DNA of 64,000 nt, from the NCBI RefSeq assembly GCF_039548895.1, contig NZ_JBCLVG010000001.1; one strand, 5' to 3'. The notes under the pieces are model-generated. The model made no database searches. It saw nothing but the letters and a program-made list of their open reading frames with translations, and was not told where the DNA came from. Positions 8,802 through 16,939 of the stretch are shown here, one piece after another. The DNA comes from Orlajensenia stereocauli (GTDB lineage Bacteria; Actinomycetota; Actinomycetes; Actinomycetales; Microbacteriaceae). Position 1 is the first letter of the stretch. Every line of letters starts with the position of its first letter. The position numbers were made by a program, and so were the translations under genes.

Positions 8802-9179
8802 CTAGGCCCGATCGCGCGAGGCGAGCAGTGTGCGCAGCATCTCGGCCTCCTCGGGGCTGACCTGCCCGACGAACCGGGCGAGGGCGGCATCGCGGTCGGA
8901 TGCCGTGCCGAGAACCTCGTGCATGAGCTCGGCCGTGTGCTCCGCGCGGCCGCTCACGGCACTGTAGAGATGCGGGCGGCTCTCGCGGGCCCTGTCGACG
9001 AACCCCTTGGTCTCGAGTCGCGACAGCACGGTGAGCACTGTGGTCGCCGCGACGTCTCGCCGGCCGGTCGTCGCGCCGCCGGCCTCGAGAGCGTCGCGGA
9101 GTTCGTTGGCGGTCAGCGGGGTCGCGGCATCCCAGAGCAGGTCCATCACCGCTCTTTCGAGATCACCCAGCGTTGCCAT
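8802..9179 (-). CDS. BlaI/MecI/CopY-family transcriptional repressor
   Basis: About 125 residues with the winged helix of the penicillinase repressor family (MATLGDLERAVMDLLWDAATPLTANELRDAL ... TTVLTVLSRLETKGFVDRARE) and a C-terminal dimerisation helix. The ATG at 9179 matches the usual family N-terminus; a longer in-frame ORF to 9266 runs through the operator region and is rejected. It is transcribed away from cydA and shares with it an 89-base region holding two dyads. This suggests that it represses both itself and the cyd operon. Confidence 0.92.
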   Translation of the reverse strand: MATLGDLERAVMDLLWDAATPLTANELRDALEAGGATTGRRDVAATTVLTVLSRLETKGFVDRARESRPHLYSAVSGRAEHTAELMHEVLGTASDRDAALARFVGQVSPEEAEMLRTLLASRDRA

Positions 9180-9185
9180 AAGTTC

Positions 9186-9191
9186 AGAATA
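9186..9191 (-). promoter_or_regulatory. Candidate -10 box (TATTCT) for the BlaI-like gene
   Basis: Read on the minus strand, TATTCT ends six bases before the ATG at 9179. A -35 about 17 bases further upstream would fall inside dyad 1 (9210-9226), so repressor binding there would block this promoter. Confidence 0.45.
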
Positions 9192-9209
9192 CCGTTTCGC
9201 GTGAGTGTG

Positions 9210-9226
9210 TTCTACGCTCTGTAGAA
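9210..9226. promoter_or_regulatory. BlaI-type operator dyad 1
   Basis: TTCTAC-gctct-GTAGAA is a perfect 6-5-6 inverted repeat. The TCTAC/GTAGA arms resemble known BlaI/MecI operators, which contain TACA/TGTA-type half sites. It is centred 23 bases from dyad 2. Confidence 0.7.
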
Positions 9227-9231
9227 GTTGG

Positions 9232-9250
9232 TTTCTACGCTGTGTAGAAA
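9232..9250. promoter_or_regulatory. BlaI-type operator dyad 2
   Basis: TTTCTAC-gctgt-GTAGAAA is a perfect 7-5-7 inverted repeat that ends 18 bases before the cydA start. Its similarity to dyad 1, its position and the divergent blaI gene point to repression of cydA. Confidence 0.7.
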
Positions 9251-9268
9251 TCATCGAGGGGAGCACCC

Positions 9269-10681
9269 GTGAACGACTGGCTGGATCCGCTGCTGCTGTC
9301 GCGCTGGCAGTTCGGGCTGACGACGATCTACCACTTCCTGTTCGTGCCGATCACGATCGGCATGAGCCTGACCGCCGCTGTGTACCAGACCGCGTGGTAC
9401 CGCACAGGCAAGGTGCACTACCTGCAGCTCACCCGGTTCTTCGGCACGCTGTTCCTCATCAACTTCGCCATGGGCGTCGTGACCGGAATCGTGCAGGAGT
9501 TCCAGTTCGGCATGAACTGGTCGACGTACTCGCGCTTCGTCGGCGACGTCTTCGGCGCACCGCTCGCCCTCGAGGGCCTGCTCGCCTTCTTCCTGGAGGC
9601 CACGTTCATCGGCCTCTGGATCTTCGGCTGGGACAAACTGCCGAAGGGCCTCCACCTCGCGACGATCTGGGTGGTGAGCATCGGCTCGATCCTGTCGGCG
9701 TACTTCATCATCGCCGCGAACGCGTTCATGCAGAACCCCGTGGGGTACGAACTGAACGAGGCGCGCGGGCGGGCCGAGCTCACCGACATCTGGGCGCTGC
9801 TGACCAACAAGGTGGCCCTCGCCGCCTTCCCGCACACGATCTTCGCGTCGTTCATGGTGGCGGCCGGCCTCATCATCACGGTGGCGGCCTGGCATCTGGC
9901 CCGCAACCAGAACCTCGTCACCATGCGCCCGGCTCTCAAGTTCGGCCTCTGGATGATGGTGGCATCCGGCATCCTCACCACGCTGTCGGGGGACCAGCTC
10001 GGTCTCGCCATGGTGCAGACGCAGCCCATGAAGATGGCGGCGGCCGAGGCGCTCTACGACACGGCGACGGGGGCGGATGCCTCATTCTCGATCTTCACGT
10101 GGGGAACGCCCGATGGCACCAGCGAGCTGTTCTCCATCCGCATCCCGTATCTGTTGTCGTTCCTCTCGACGCACACGCTCGATGGGACCGTCGAGGGCAT
10201 CAACGATCTGCAGGCCCAGTACACCCAGCTCTACGGCCCGGGCGACTACACGCCGGTCATCTGGATCACCTATTGGGCTTTCCGCTGGATGATCGGCCTC
10301 GGCCTGCTGCACGTCTTCGTCGCCGTCGTGGGCCTCTGGCTCACCCGCAAGGGACGGATGCCGAAGAACAAGTGGGTGTGGCGCGCGGCGATCTGGTCGT
10401 TCCCGCTGTCGCTCGCGGCCATGATCATGGGCTGGATCTTCACCGAGATGGGCAGGCAACCCTGGATCGTGTTCAGCCTGCTGAAGACGGAGGACGCGGT
10501 GTCGCCCAATGTCACCGGCCTCGAGGTGCTCATCTCGCTGATCGCGTTCACGCTGATCTACGGCATCCTCGCCGTGGTCGAATTCAAGCTCATCAAGCGC
10601 GCCGCCCAGAAGGGGCCGGCACCCGCGCCAGAACCCGATGCCGAGAGCGGCGAGATCAAACCGCTCACGACGGTCTACTAG
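9269..10681 (+). CDS. cydA: Cytochrome bd ubiquinol/menaquinol oxidase subunit I
   Basis: A 470-residue haem-binding membrane subunit. RWQFGLTTIYHFLFVPITIG contains the His (residue 22) equivalent to E. coli His19 that binds haem b595. The conserved block GRQPWIV is present near residue 395. With CydB it oxidises quinol and reduces oxygen with high affinity. The GTG start follows an AGGGG ribosome site (9257-9261). The next gene starts 9 bases after the stop. Two BlaI-type dyads lie just upstream. Confidence 0.97.
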   Translation: MNDWLDPLLLSRWQFGLTTIYHFLFVPITIGMSLTAAVYQTAWYRTGKVHYLQLTRFFGTLFLINFAMGVVTGIVQEFQFGMNWSTYSRFVGDVFGAPLALEGLLAFFLEATFIGLWIFGWDKLPKGLHLATIWVVSIGSILSAYFIIAANAFMQNPVGYELNEARGRAELTDIWALLTNKVALAAFPHTIFASFMVAAGLIITVAAWHLARNQNLVTMRPALKFGLWMMVASGILTTLSGDQLGLAMVQTQPMKMAAAEALYDTATGADASFSIFTWGTPDGTSELFSIRIPYLLSFLSTHTLDGTVEGINDLQAQYTQLYGPGDYTPVIWITYWAFRWMIGLGLLHVFVAVVGLWLTRKGRMPKNKWVWRAAIWSFPLSLAAMIMGWIFTEMGRQPWIVFSLLKTEDAVSPNVTGLEVLISLIAFTLIYGILAVVEFKLIKRAAQKGPAPAPEPDAESGEIKPLTTVY

Positions 10682-10690
10682 GAGGCTCTG

Positions 10691-11698
10691 ATGGATCTGC
10701 CCACCCTCTGGTTCTGGATCATCGCCGGTCTGTTCATCGGCTACTTCGTCCTCGACGGCTTCGACTTCGGCGTCGGCATGTCGCTGCCGTTCCTCGGTAA
10801 GGACGACGCGGACCGCCGAGTGCTCATCAACACGATCGGTCCCGTCTGGGACCTCAACGAGACGTGGCTCATCGTGGCGGGCGCCTGCCTCTTCGCCGCG
10901 TTCCCCGAGTGGTACGCGACCCTGTTCAGCGGCTTCTACCTGGCGCTCCTGCTCATCCTTCTCGCCCTCATCGTGCGGGGAGTCTCCTTCGAATATCGGC
11001 ACCAGCATCCGGGATCGCAGTGGACGTCGTGGTTCGACGGCATGATCATCGTCGGCTCGGCAGTGCCGGCGCTGCTCTGGGGTGTCGCCTTCGCCAACAT
11101 CGTGCAGGGCGTCCCGCTCGACGAGGGTCACAACTACACGGGCACCCTCATCGACCTGCTGAACCCGTACGCCCTCCTCGGCGGACTCACGACGCTGTTG
11201 CTGTTCTTCACGCACGGCGTGGTGTTCGTCTCGCTCAAGACGACAGACGAGATGCGGGCGCGGGCTCGGAATCTCGCGGTGCGCTCCGGACTCATCACCA
11301 TCGTCGTCGCTGCGCTGTTCCTGATCTGGACCGCCTTCATCGCCGAGTTCGCCTTCATGTACCTGGTGCTCGCCGCCCTCGCAGCGCTGGCGCTGATCGG
11401 TTCGTGGTACCTCAACCGCGCCGGCTCCGAGGGATGGTCCTTCGCTCTCGGCGCCGCGACGATCGCCTTCGCCGTGCTCGCCCTGTTCACGGCGCCGTTC
11501 CCCGACGTGATGCCGGCTTCCAACGATCCGGCCAACAGCCTCACGATCGCGAACGCCTCGAGCTCCACCTACACGCTCACGGTGATGAGCTGGACGGCTC
11601 TGGTGTTCCTGCCGCTCATCCTCGCCTACCAGGGCTGGACCTACTGGATCTTCCGCAAGCGCGTGACGAGGGCGCACATCGAGGCGGCACAGCACTGA
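10691..11698 (+). CDS. cydB: Cytochrome bd oxidase subunit II
   Basis: A 335-residue membrane protein with the CydB landmarks LPTLWFWIIAGLFIGYFVLDGFDFGVGM, GPVWDLNETWLIVAGACLFAAFPEWYA and RGVSFEYRHQHP. It pairs with CydA in the terminal oxidase complex. AGGAGG overlapping the cydA end (10680-10685) supports the ATG at 10691. It sits second in cydABDC, and a possible separate promoter for cydDC begins 13 bases after its stop. Confidence 0.97.
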   Translation: MDLPTLWFWIIAGLFIGYFVLDGFDFGVGMSLPFLGKDDADRRVLINTIGPVWDLNETWLIVAGACLFAAFPEWYATLFSGFYLALLLILLALIVRGVSFEYRHQHPGSQWTSWFDGMIIVGSAVPALLWGVAFANIVQGVPLDEGHNYTGTLIDLLNPYALLGGLTTLLLFFTHGVVFVSLKTTDEMRARARNLAVRSGLITIVVAALFLIWTAFIAEFAFMYLVLAALAALALIGSWYLNRAGSEGWSFALGAATIAFAVLALFTAPFPDVMPASNDPANSLTIANASSSTYTLTVMSWTALVFLPLILAYQGWTYWIFRKRVTRAHIEAAQH

Positions 11699-11710
11699 TG
11701 GGCCACCCGC

Positions 11711-11716
11711 TACCGT
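11711..11716 (+). promoter_or_regulatory. Candidate -10 box (TACCGT) for cydDC
   Basis: TACCGT ends seven bases before a GTG at 11724, the spacing typical of the leaderless pattern in this window. It would give cydDC a promoter independent of cydAB. Confidence 0.35.
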
Positions 11717-11723
11717 TGGTGTC

Positions 11724-11753
11724 GTGACCGAACCGACACGCACCATCGCGTGA
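11724..11753 (+). CDS. Possible 9-residue upstream ORF coupled to cydD
   Basis: GTG at 11724 opens a nine-codon frame (VTEPTRTIA) whose TGA overlaps the cydD GTG as GTGA. A -10-like box lies seven bases ahead. If transcription starts at this GTG, the mRNA would be leaderless and ribosomes would reach cydD by termination-reinitiation, which would explain why cydD itself lacks a clear Shine-Dalgarno. It may also be chance. Confidence 0.35.
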   Translation: MTEPTRTIA

Positions 11754-13468
11754 AACCACTCGATCCACGTCTGCTCCGCCGTGCAGCTGGAGCGCGCCTG
11801 TTCCTGCTCGGCGGGGGCGCGATCGGCTTCGTGCAGACCCTCGCCGTCATAGTGTTCGCCTGGTGCACCGCCCAGTCAGTCTCCCGGGCCATCGACGGTG
11901 CGACGCTCGACGAACTCGCGCCGCTGCTCGCTGGACTGACCGCGGCCGTCGTCGTGCGCGCAGCATGCATCTGGGCCACGGATGCCGCAGCCGCAGCCGC
12001 ATCGTCCCGGGTGAAGGGAGAACTGCGCGCCCAAGCCGTGGACGCGGCGGTGCGCCTGGGCCCGAGCTGGACACGGGGACGCGGGACGGCGACCCTGGCG
12101 ACGGTCCTCGGTGCCGGGCTCGACGCCCTCGACGCCTACTTCGGCAAGTACGTGCCCCAGCTCATCCTGACGGTCATCGCCACCCCGCTGCTGGTGCTGG
12201 TCATGCTGCTGCAGGATCCGCTGAGCGCGTTCATCGTCATCATCACCCTGCCGCTCATCCCCGTGTTCATGATCCTCATCGGTTGGGCGACACAGGCCGC
12301 GCAGAAGCGCTCCTGGTCGCGGCTGCAGCTGCTCTCGGCCGCGTTCCTCGACGTCGTCGGCGGCCTCGGCACCCTGAAGATCTTCGGTCGCCAGCACAGG
12401 CAGGCGGCCCGCATCGCTGCCGTCACAGACGACTACAGGCGCGACACGATGAAGGTGCTCCGCATCTCCTTCCTCAGCGGATTCGTGCTCGAACTGGCGG
12501 CGAGCCTCTCGGTCGCGATCGTCGCCGTGCAGATCGGACTGCGTCTGCTCGACGGGGCCATGCCACTCTCCGTCGGACTGTTCGTGCTGCTGCTCGCCCC
12601 CGAGGCGTTCCTGCCCGTACGTGGGGTCGGCGTGCAGTTCCACGCTGCAGCCGACGGACTGGCAGCGGCGAGCGATGTCCTCGGCATCCTCGATGAGGCG
12701 GATGCCGCACGGGCGACCACCGGGGGTGTGATGTCGACGACAGCCGCCGTCGCAGGATCACCTGGGACGTCGGTCGCGTCGTCTGCGGCCTCGTCAGCGG
12801 CGTCGTCAGCGGGGACGACCGGCAGGTGCGCGCACCTCGAGATCGTCGGGTTGCGCGTGGCGCACGACGGCGCGCGAGTCCTCGACGGATTCACCGCCGG
12901 TGCGATCGCCGGGACCCTCACCGTCGTGACCGGGCCGAGCGGTGCTGGCAAGTCGACACTGCTGAATGCCATCGCCGCACTCGACGGGGCCGGCCACGGC
13001 GCTGGTGATGGTGGCGCCATCCTCCTCGACGGTCACCCGGTCCAGCGTGCCGACGTGGCCTGGTCGGGCCAACAGCCCGGGCTGGTCTCCGGTAACGTCG
13101 CGGCGAACGTCGCGCTCGGCGACTCCGCCCCTGATGGCGCGCGTGTGGCGGCGGTACTCGCCCGCGTCGGCCTGCACGACGTCCACCCGTCCTCCGTGCT
13201 GGGGGTCGGCGGATCCGGGCTGTCCGGCGGGCAGGCGCAGCGGGTCGCCATCGCGCGCGCCCTCTATCGTCTCGAGGGCCGCGGATGCCGCATCCTGCTG
13301 CTCGATGAACCCTCATCGGCGCTCGACGCGGCCTCGGAACAGCTCATCATCGGAGAGCTGTGCTCGGCCGCGGCATCCGGTGCCATCGTCATCGTCGTGA
13401 GTCACCGTCCCGCCCTCATCGCGGCCGCGGACGCCGTCATCAGGCTCGAGGAGGTCGCCCGTGTCTGA
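11750..13468 (+). CDS. cydD: Thiol reductant ABC exporter subunit CydD
   Basis: This 572-residue half-transporter has an N-terminal six-helix membrane domain and a C-terminal ATPase with Walker A GPSGAGKST, signature LSGGQAQR and Walker B ILLLDEPSSALD. With CydC it exports cysteine or glutathione, which is needed for cytochrome bd assembly. The join between the domains holds an unusual Ala/Ser/Thr-rich linker of about 40 residues with repeated SSAA units. The GTG at 11750 precedes the conserved DPRLLRRA start. It overlaps cydC by eight bases. Confidence 0.95.
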   Translation: MKPLDPRLLRRAAGARLFLLGGGAIGFVQTLAVIVFAWCTAQSVSRAIDGATLDELAPLLAGLTAAVVVRAACIWATDAAAAAASSRVKGELRAQAVDAAVRLGPSWTRGRGTATLATVLGAGLDALDAYFGKYVPQLILTVIATPLLVLVMLLQDPLSAFIVIITLPLIPVFMILIGWATQAAQKRSWSRLQLLSAAFLDVVGGLGTLKIFGRQHRQAARIAAVTDDYRRDTMKVLRISFLSGFVLELAASLSVAIVAVQIGLRLLDGAMPLSVGLFVLLLAPEAFLPVRGVGVQFHAAADGLAAASDVLGILDEADAARATTGGVMSTTAAVAGSPGTSVASSAASSAASSAGTTGRCAHLEIVGLRVAHDGARVLDGFTAGAIAGTLTVVTGPSGAGKSTLLNAIAALDGAGHGAGDGGAILLDGHPVQRADVAWSGQQPGLVSGNVAANVALGDSAPDGARVAAVLARVGLHDVHPSSVLGVGGSGLSGGQAQRVAIARALYRLEGRGCRILLLDEPSSALDAASEQLIIGELCSAAASGAIVIVVSHRPALIAAADAVIRLEEVARV

Positions 13469-15134
13469 ACGGACTGCCACTCGGACTGTGCTGCGCTTGG
13501 CGCAGCCGCCAGCTCGCCGTTTCGTTCCCGGCGTCCTCGTCGGCGCACTGGGGGCCGGCTCCGCCGTCGCCCTACTCGCGTGCTCGGCGTGGCTGATCGT
13601 GCGCGCCGCCGAGCAGCCGTCGATCGTCTACATCTCGCTCGCCGTCGTCGGCGTACGGGCATTCGCCATCGCGCGAGGGGCCTTCCGCTATCTCGAGAGG
13701 CTCGTCACCCATGACGCCGCGCTCCGCCAGCTCACCCGACTGCGAGTGGAGCTGCTCGAACGCCTTGTTCCACTGGCGCCGGACGGCATGCACGCGATCG
13801 GGCGCGGCGACCTGCTCACCAGGTTCTCCCGCGACGTCGACGAGCTGCAGAACCTGCCGCTGCGAGTGCTCCAACCGGCACTGGTGGCCGGGGTCACTGC
13901 GCTCGGCAGCGTGGTGTTCCTGTGGTTCCTCAGTCCGACGGCGGCCATCGCCCTCGCCGGCTGCCTCGCGGTCGCCTTCATCGCGGGCACCCTGCTTCAT
14001 GCCACCGTCTCCGCTCGCGCCGATGCGGCCATCGCGCCTCGTCGCGGAGCCGTCAGCGCCGCGCTGGTCGACCTGCTCTCGAGTCTCGAGGCTCTCATCG
14101 CCTACGGCGCCGTCGACGCGGGCCTGAACCGTGTCTCGGCTGCGGATGTCGCCCTCCGCCGGGCCGAGACCCGGGCTGCCATCGGCGCTGGGCTCTCCTC
14201 GGGGGTCGTCTCCCTCGCCGCCGGGGCCGCCACGCTGGCCGGCATCCTCATCGCCGTTCCCGCGCTCCGCTCCGGCACCCTCGACGGCCCCGAACTGGCC
14301 GTGATCGTCCTGGTGCCGCTGGCGGTGTTCGAGGTCTGCGCGATGCTCCCGGCCGCGGTGGGTGCCTGGCGTTCTGTGCGCGCCAGCGCCGAGAGAGTGG
14401 CATCGGCTGTGCCCGACGTCGTTCCCGCCGCCCTGGCGCTCGATGTCGCCGACGCCCGACCCCTGGCGCCAGGCGCCGACAGCACCCTGGCCCTCCGCGG
14501 CCTCACGGCGCGCTGGCCGGACGGCAGCGGCGCTCTCGGCCCGCTCGACCTCGTCGTGCGTCCCGGGGAACGCCTGCTCGTGCGCGGGGAGAGCGGCGCC
14601 GGGAAGACTACGCTCGCCCACACGCTGGTGCGCCTGCTCGACTACGGCGGATCGTTCAGCGTGGGCGGTGCCGAGGCGCGGGAGCTGCAGCAGGACGGCA
14701 TCCGTACCCTGATCGGTCTCTGCGAGCAGCAGCCGTGGATCTTCGACTCGACCCTGCGCGACAACCTCGTCTTCGCCCGGGAGACGGCGACGGATGCCGA
14801 ACTCATCGCCGTGCTGGTTCGCGTCGGGCTCGCCGACTGGGCGACTTCCCGTGCCGGGCTCGACACCGCGCTCGGCGAGCACGGATCGCGCGTCTCGGGC
14901 GGGCAGGCGCAGCGCATCGCTCTCGCGCGGGCCCTGCTCGCTGACTTCCCGGTGCTCGTGCTCGACGAGCCGACGGCCAACGTCGACGCCGACCGCGCCG
15001 ATGAGGTCCTGCGCGACCTGCTCGCGGCGGCGTCGAGCGACGGGCGCACTGTCATCCTCATCTCGCACGGTGACGTGCCGGCCGACCTCGTCGACCGAAC
15101 CGTCACGCTGGTGGACGGCCGCATTCCGGCCTGA
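13461..15134 (+). CDS. cydC: Thiol reductant ABC exporter subunit CydC
   Basis: A 557-residue half-transporter with a membrane domain (RGAFRYLERLVTHDAALR is a family landmark) and an ATPase with Walker A GESGAGKTT, signature VSGGQAQR and Walker B LVLDEPTANVDADR. It is the partner of CydD. The GTG start overlaps the end of cydD. The stop is followed at once by a short tandem octamer repeat. Confidence 0.95.
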   Translation: MSERTATRTVLRLAQPPARRFVPGVLVGALGAGSAVALLACSAWLIVRAAEQPSIVYISLAVVGVRAFAIARGAFRYLERLVTHDAALRQLTRLRVELLERLVPLAPDGMHAIGRGDLLTRFSRDVDELQNLPLRVLQPALVAGVTALGSVVFLWFLSPTAAIALAGCLAVAFIAGTLLHATVSARADAAIAPRRGAVSAALVDLLSSLEALIAYGAVDAGLNRVSAADVALRRAETRAAIGAGLSSGVVSLAAGAATLAGILIAVPALRSGTLDGPELAVIVLVPLAVFEVCAMLPAAVGAWRSVRASAERVASAVPDVVPAALALDVADARPLAPGADSTLALRGLTARWPDGSGALGPLDLVVRPGERLLVRGESGAGKTTLAHTLVRLLDYGGSFSVGGAEARELQQDGIRTLIGLCEQQPWIFDSTLRDNLVFARETATDAELIAVLVRVGLADWATSRAGLDTALGEHGSRVSGGQAQRIALARALLADFPVLVLDEPTANVDADRADEVLRDLLAAASSDGRTVILISHGDVPADLVDRTVTLVDGRIPA

Positions 15135-15141
15135 CGGATGC

Positions 15142-15173
15142 GCGCATGTGCGCATGTGCGCATGTGCGGATGA
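15142..15173 (+). repeat. Tandem octamer repeat GCGCATGT
   Basis: Three perfect copies of GCGCATGT (15142-15165) are followed by a degenerate fourth (GCGGATGA). Each junction reads GCGCA-TG-TGCGC, a short palindrome. It starts eight bases after the cydC stop and lies upstream of the M28 peptidase gene. Confidence 0.8.
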
Positions 15174-15280
15174 GAGCATTCACACCCGTAGCCTTCCGAT
15201 CAGGGATAGGTTCGATGGAGACGTCGGCGCCACCGCTGTCGGCGGAACGGATTCCACTCGAACTCCCCCAAGGAGCACCA

Positions 15281-16855
15281 GTGAGCAGAACGCAGATGAA
15301 GCGCAGGCTGGCCATCGCCACGAGCATCGTGCTCGGAGGCGCCCTGGCCATGACGGGAGTCTCGCCGGCACTGGCCTCGGGATCCCAGGGCGGCGGCGGT
15401 GACGGATGGCAGAAGCTCAACTCGCTCGCCCTGCGGAAGGCCATCACCGCGGACGGCCTCACCCGCCACCTCGACGCACTGCAGTCCATCGCCGTGAGGA
15501 ATGGCGGCAATCGTGCCTCGGGGACTCCCGGCCATGAGGCATCGGGCGCCTACGTCGAGAAGCAGCTCGCGAAAGCCGGCTTCACGACGTCGCGGCAGTA
15601 CTTCAGCTACGAGCAGTTCGTGTTGAACGACTCCGCCTTCGAGCTGACTGCTCCGACACCCACCGTCTACGGCGCAGACGACTTCTCGGCGATGAGCTAC
15701 TCGGCATCCGGAGACGTCTCGGGCCCCGTGGTGCCCGTCGACCTCAACCTGACGGGCGATCGTGCCTCGACGAGCGGATGCGAGACCGCTGACTTCGGGG
15801 GCTTCGTCGTGGGAGCCATCGCTCTCCTGCAACGCGGTACATGCCCGTTCTCCGACAAGGTCGCCCATGCAGCGACGGCGGGCGCAACAGCCGCGATCAT
15901 CTTCAACCAGGGCAACGACGTTCCCGGCGACGATCGCACCGGAGTCGTCTCCGGGACGCTCGGAACGGCCTCCGCGATCCCCGCGATCGGCACCAGCTTC
16001 GCGATCGGGGAGTCCATCGCGGCGACGACCGGATCCGCAGCCCGTGTGTTCGTCGACGGCACGCTGAAGGACACGGAGACGTTCAACGTGCTCGCCGACA
16101 CCACGGGCCGGGCATCGGAGACCGTGGTCGTGGGTGCCCACCTCGACTCCGTCGCCGAAGGTCCCGGCATCAACGACAACGGCACCGGATCCGCGACTCT
16201 CCTTGAGACCGCGATCCAGCTGAAGCGTCTCCACATCCAGCCGCAGAACCGCGTGCGGTTCGCCTTCTGGAGCGGAGAGGAAGACGGCCTGCAGGGCTCG
16301 AACTACTACGTGTCGCAATTGTCGGAGAAGCAGATCGCCGCCACGGCCGTCAACCTCAACTTCGACATGGTGGGATCGCCCAACGCCGTGCGCTTCGTCT
16401 ACGACGGCGACGGCGACGCGTTCGGTGCAGCCGGCCCCGAGGGCTCGGCGGAGATCGAGGAGGTCTTCACCGACTACTTCGGCATGAAGAAGCTGGCCAC
16501 GGCCCCCACCGAGTTCGACGGCCGCAGCGACTACTTCGGCTTCATCGAGAACGGCATCCCCGCGGGTGGACTGTTCACGGGAGCCGAGGGGATCAAGACG
16601 GATGCCGAGGCCGCGAACTTCGGCGGTACGGCCGGGGCTCCGTACGACCCCTGTTACCACAAGGCCTGCGACACGACCGACAACGTCGATCCCGTGGTCT
16701 TCGAGCAGATGGCCGACGCTGCTGCGCATGCAACCCTCGCCTTCGCGAAGGTGAGGACCTGGACGCACAACCACGGCTGGGGCAATGGCCACGGCACCGG
16801 CTTCGACAAGCTCGAGGAGCGAGTGCAGAACCGCGGAAGTCACGCGTTCCGCTGA
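15281..16855 (+). CDS. Secreted M28-family aminopeptidase
   Basis: About 524 residues. A Sec signal peptide (KRRLAIATSIVLGGALAMTGVSPALAS) predicts export. A protease-associated (PA) insert spans roughly residues 135-235, followed by the M28 catalytic domain. The five zinc ligands and the catalytic Glu are visible: His in GAHLDSV, Asp in INDNGTG, Glu pair in WSGEEDG, Asp in NFDMVGSPN and His in PCYHKACDT. It should release N-terminal residues from extracellular peptides. AAGGAG (15270-15275) supports the GTG at 15281 over upstream frames that read through the octamer repeat. Confidence 0.93.
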   Translation: MSRTQMKRRLAIATSIVLGGALAMTGVSPALASGSQGGGGDGWQKLNSLALRKAITADGLTRHLDALQSIAVRNGGNRASGTPGHEASGAYVEKQLAKAGFTTSRQYFSYEQFVLNDSAFELTAPTPTVYGADDFSAMSYSASGDVSGPVVPVDLNLTGDRASTSGCETADFGGFVVGAIALLQRGTCPFSDKVAHAATAGATAAIIFNQGNDVPGDDRTGVVSGTLGTASAIPAIGTSFAIGESIAATTGSAARVFVDGTLKDTETFNVLADTTGRASETVVVGAHLDSVAEGPGINDNGTGSATLLETAIQLKRLHIQPQNRVRFAFWSGEEDGLQGSNYYVSQLSEKQIAATAVNLNFDMVGSPNAVRFVYDGDGDAFGAAGPEGSAEIEEVFTDYFGMKKLATAPTEFDGRSDYFGFIENGIPAGGLFTGAEGIKTDAEAANFGGTAGAPYDPCYHKACDTTDNVDPVVFEQMADAAAHATLAFAKVRTWTHNHGWGNGHGTGFDKLEERVQNRGSHAFR

Positions 16856-16873
16856 GTGACGCCCGAGACCGCC

Positions 16874-16910
16874 GAGACGCGGATCCCGTTCCCCCGTGGG
16901 TCCGCCTCTC
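16874..16910 (+). terminator. Hairpin after the M28 peptidase
   Basis: GAGACGCGGATCC and GGGTCCGCCTCTC pair over 13 positions with one mismatch and one G-T pair around an 11-base loop, starting 18 bases after the stop. Confidence 0.5.
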
Positions 16911-16927
16911 CTGTGCTCGCCCGGCTC

Positions 16928-16933
16928 TAGGCT
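16928..16933 (+). promoter_or_regulatory. Candidate -10 box (TAGGCT) for pabB
   Basis: TAGGCT ends six bases before the ATG at 16940, as for several other genes in the window, consistent with leaderless transcription. Confidence 0.5.
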
Positions 16934-16939
16934 GGACGG

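Noticed and set aside
9180..9266. N-terminal extension of the BlaI-like protein up to 9266
   Set aside because: The extension runs through both operator dyads and is not like the family; the ATG at 9179 gives the normal N-terminus.
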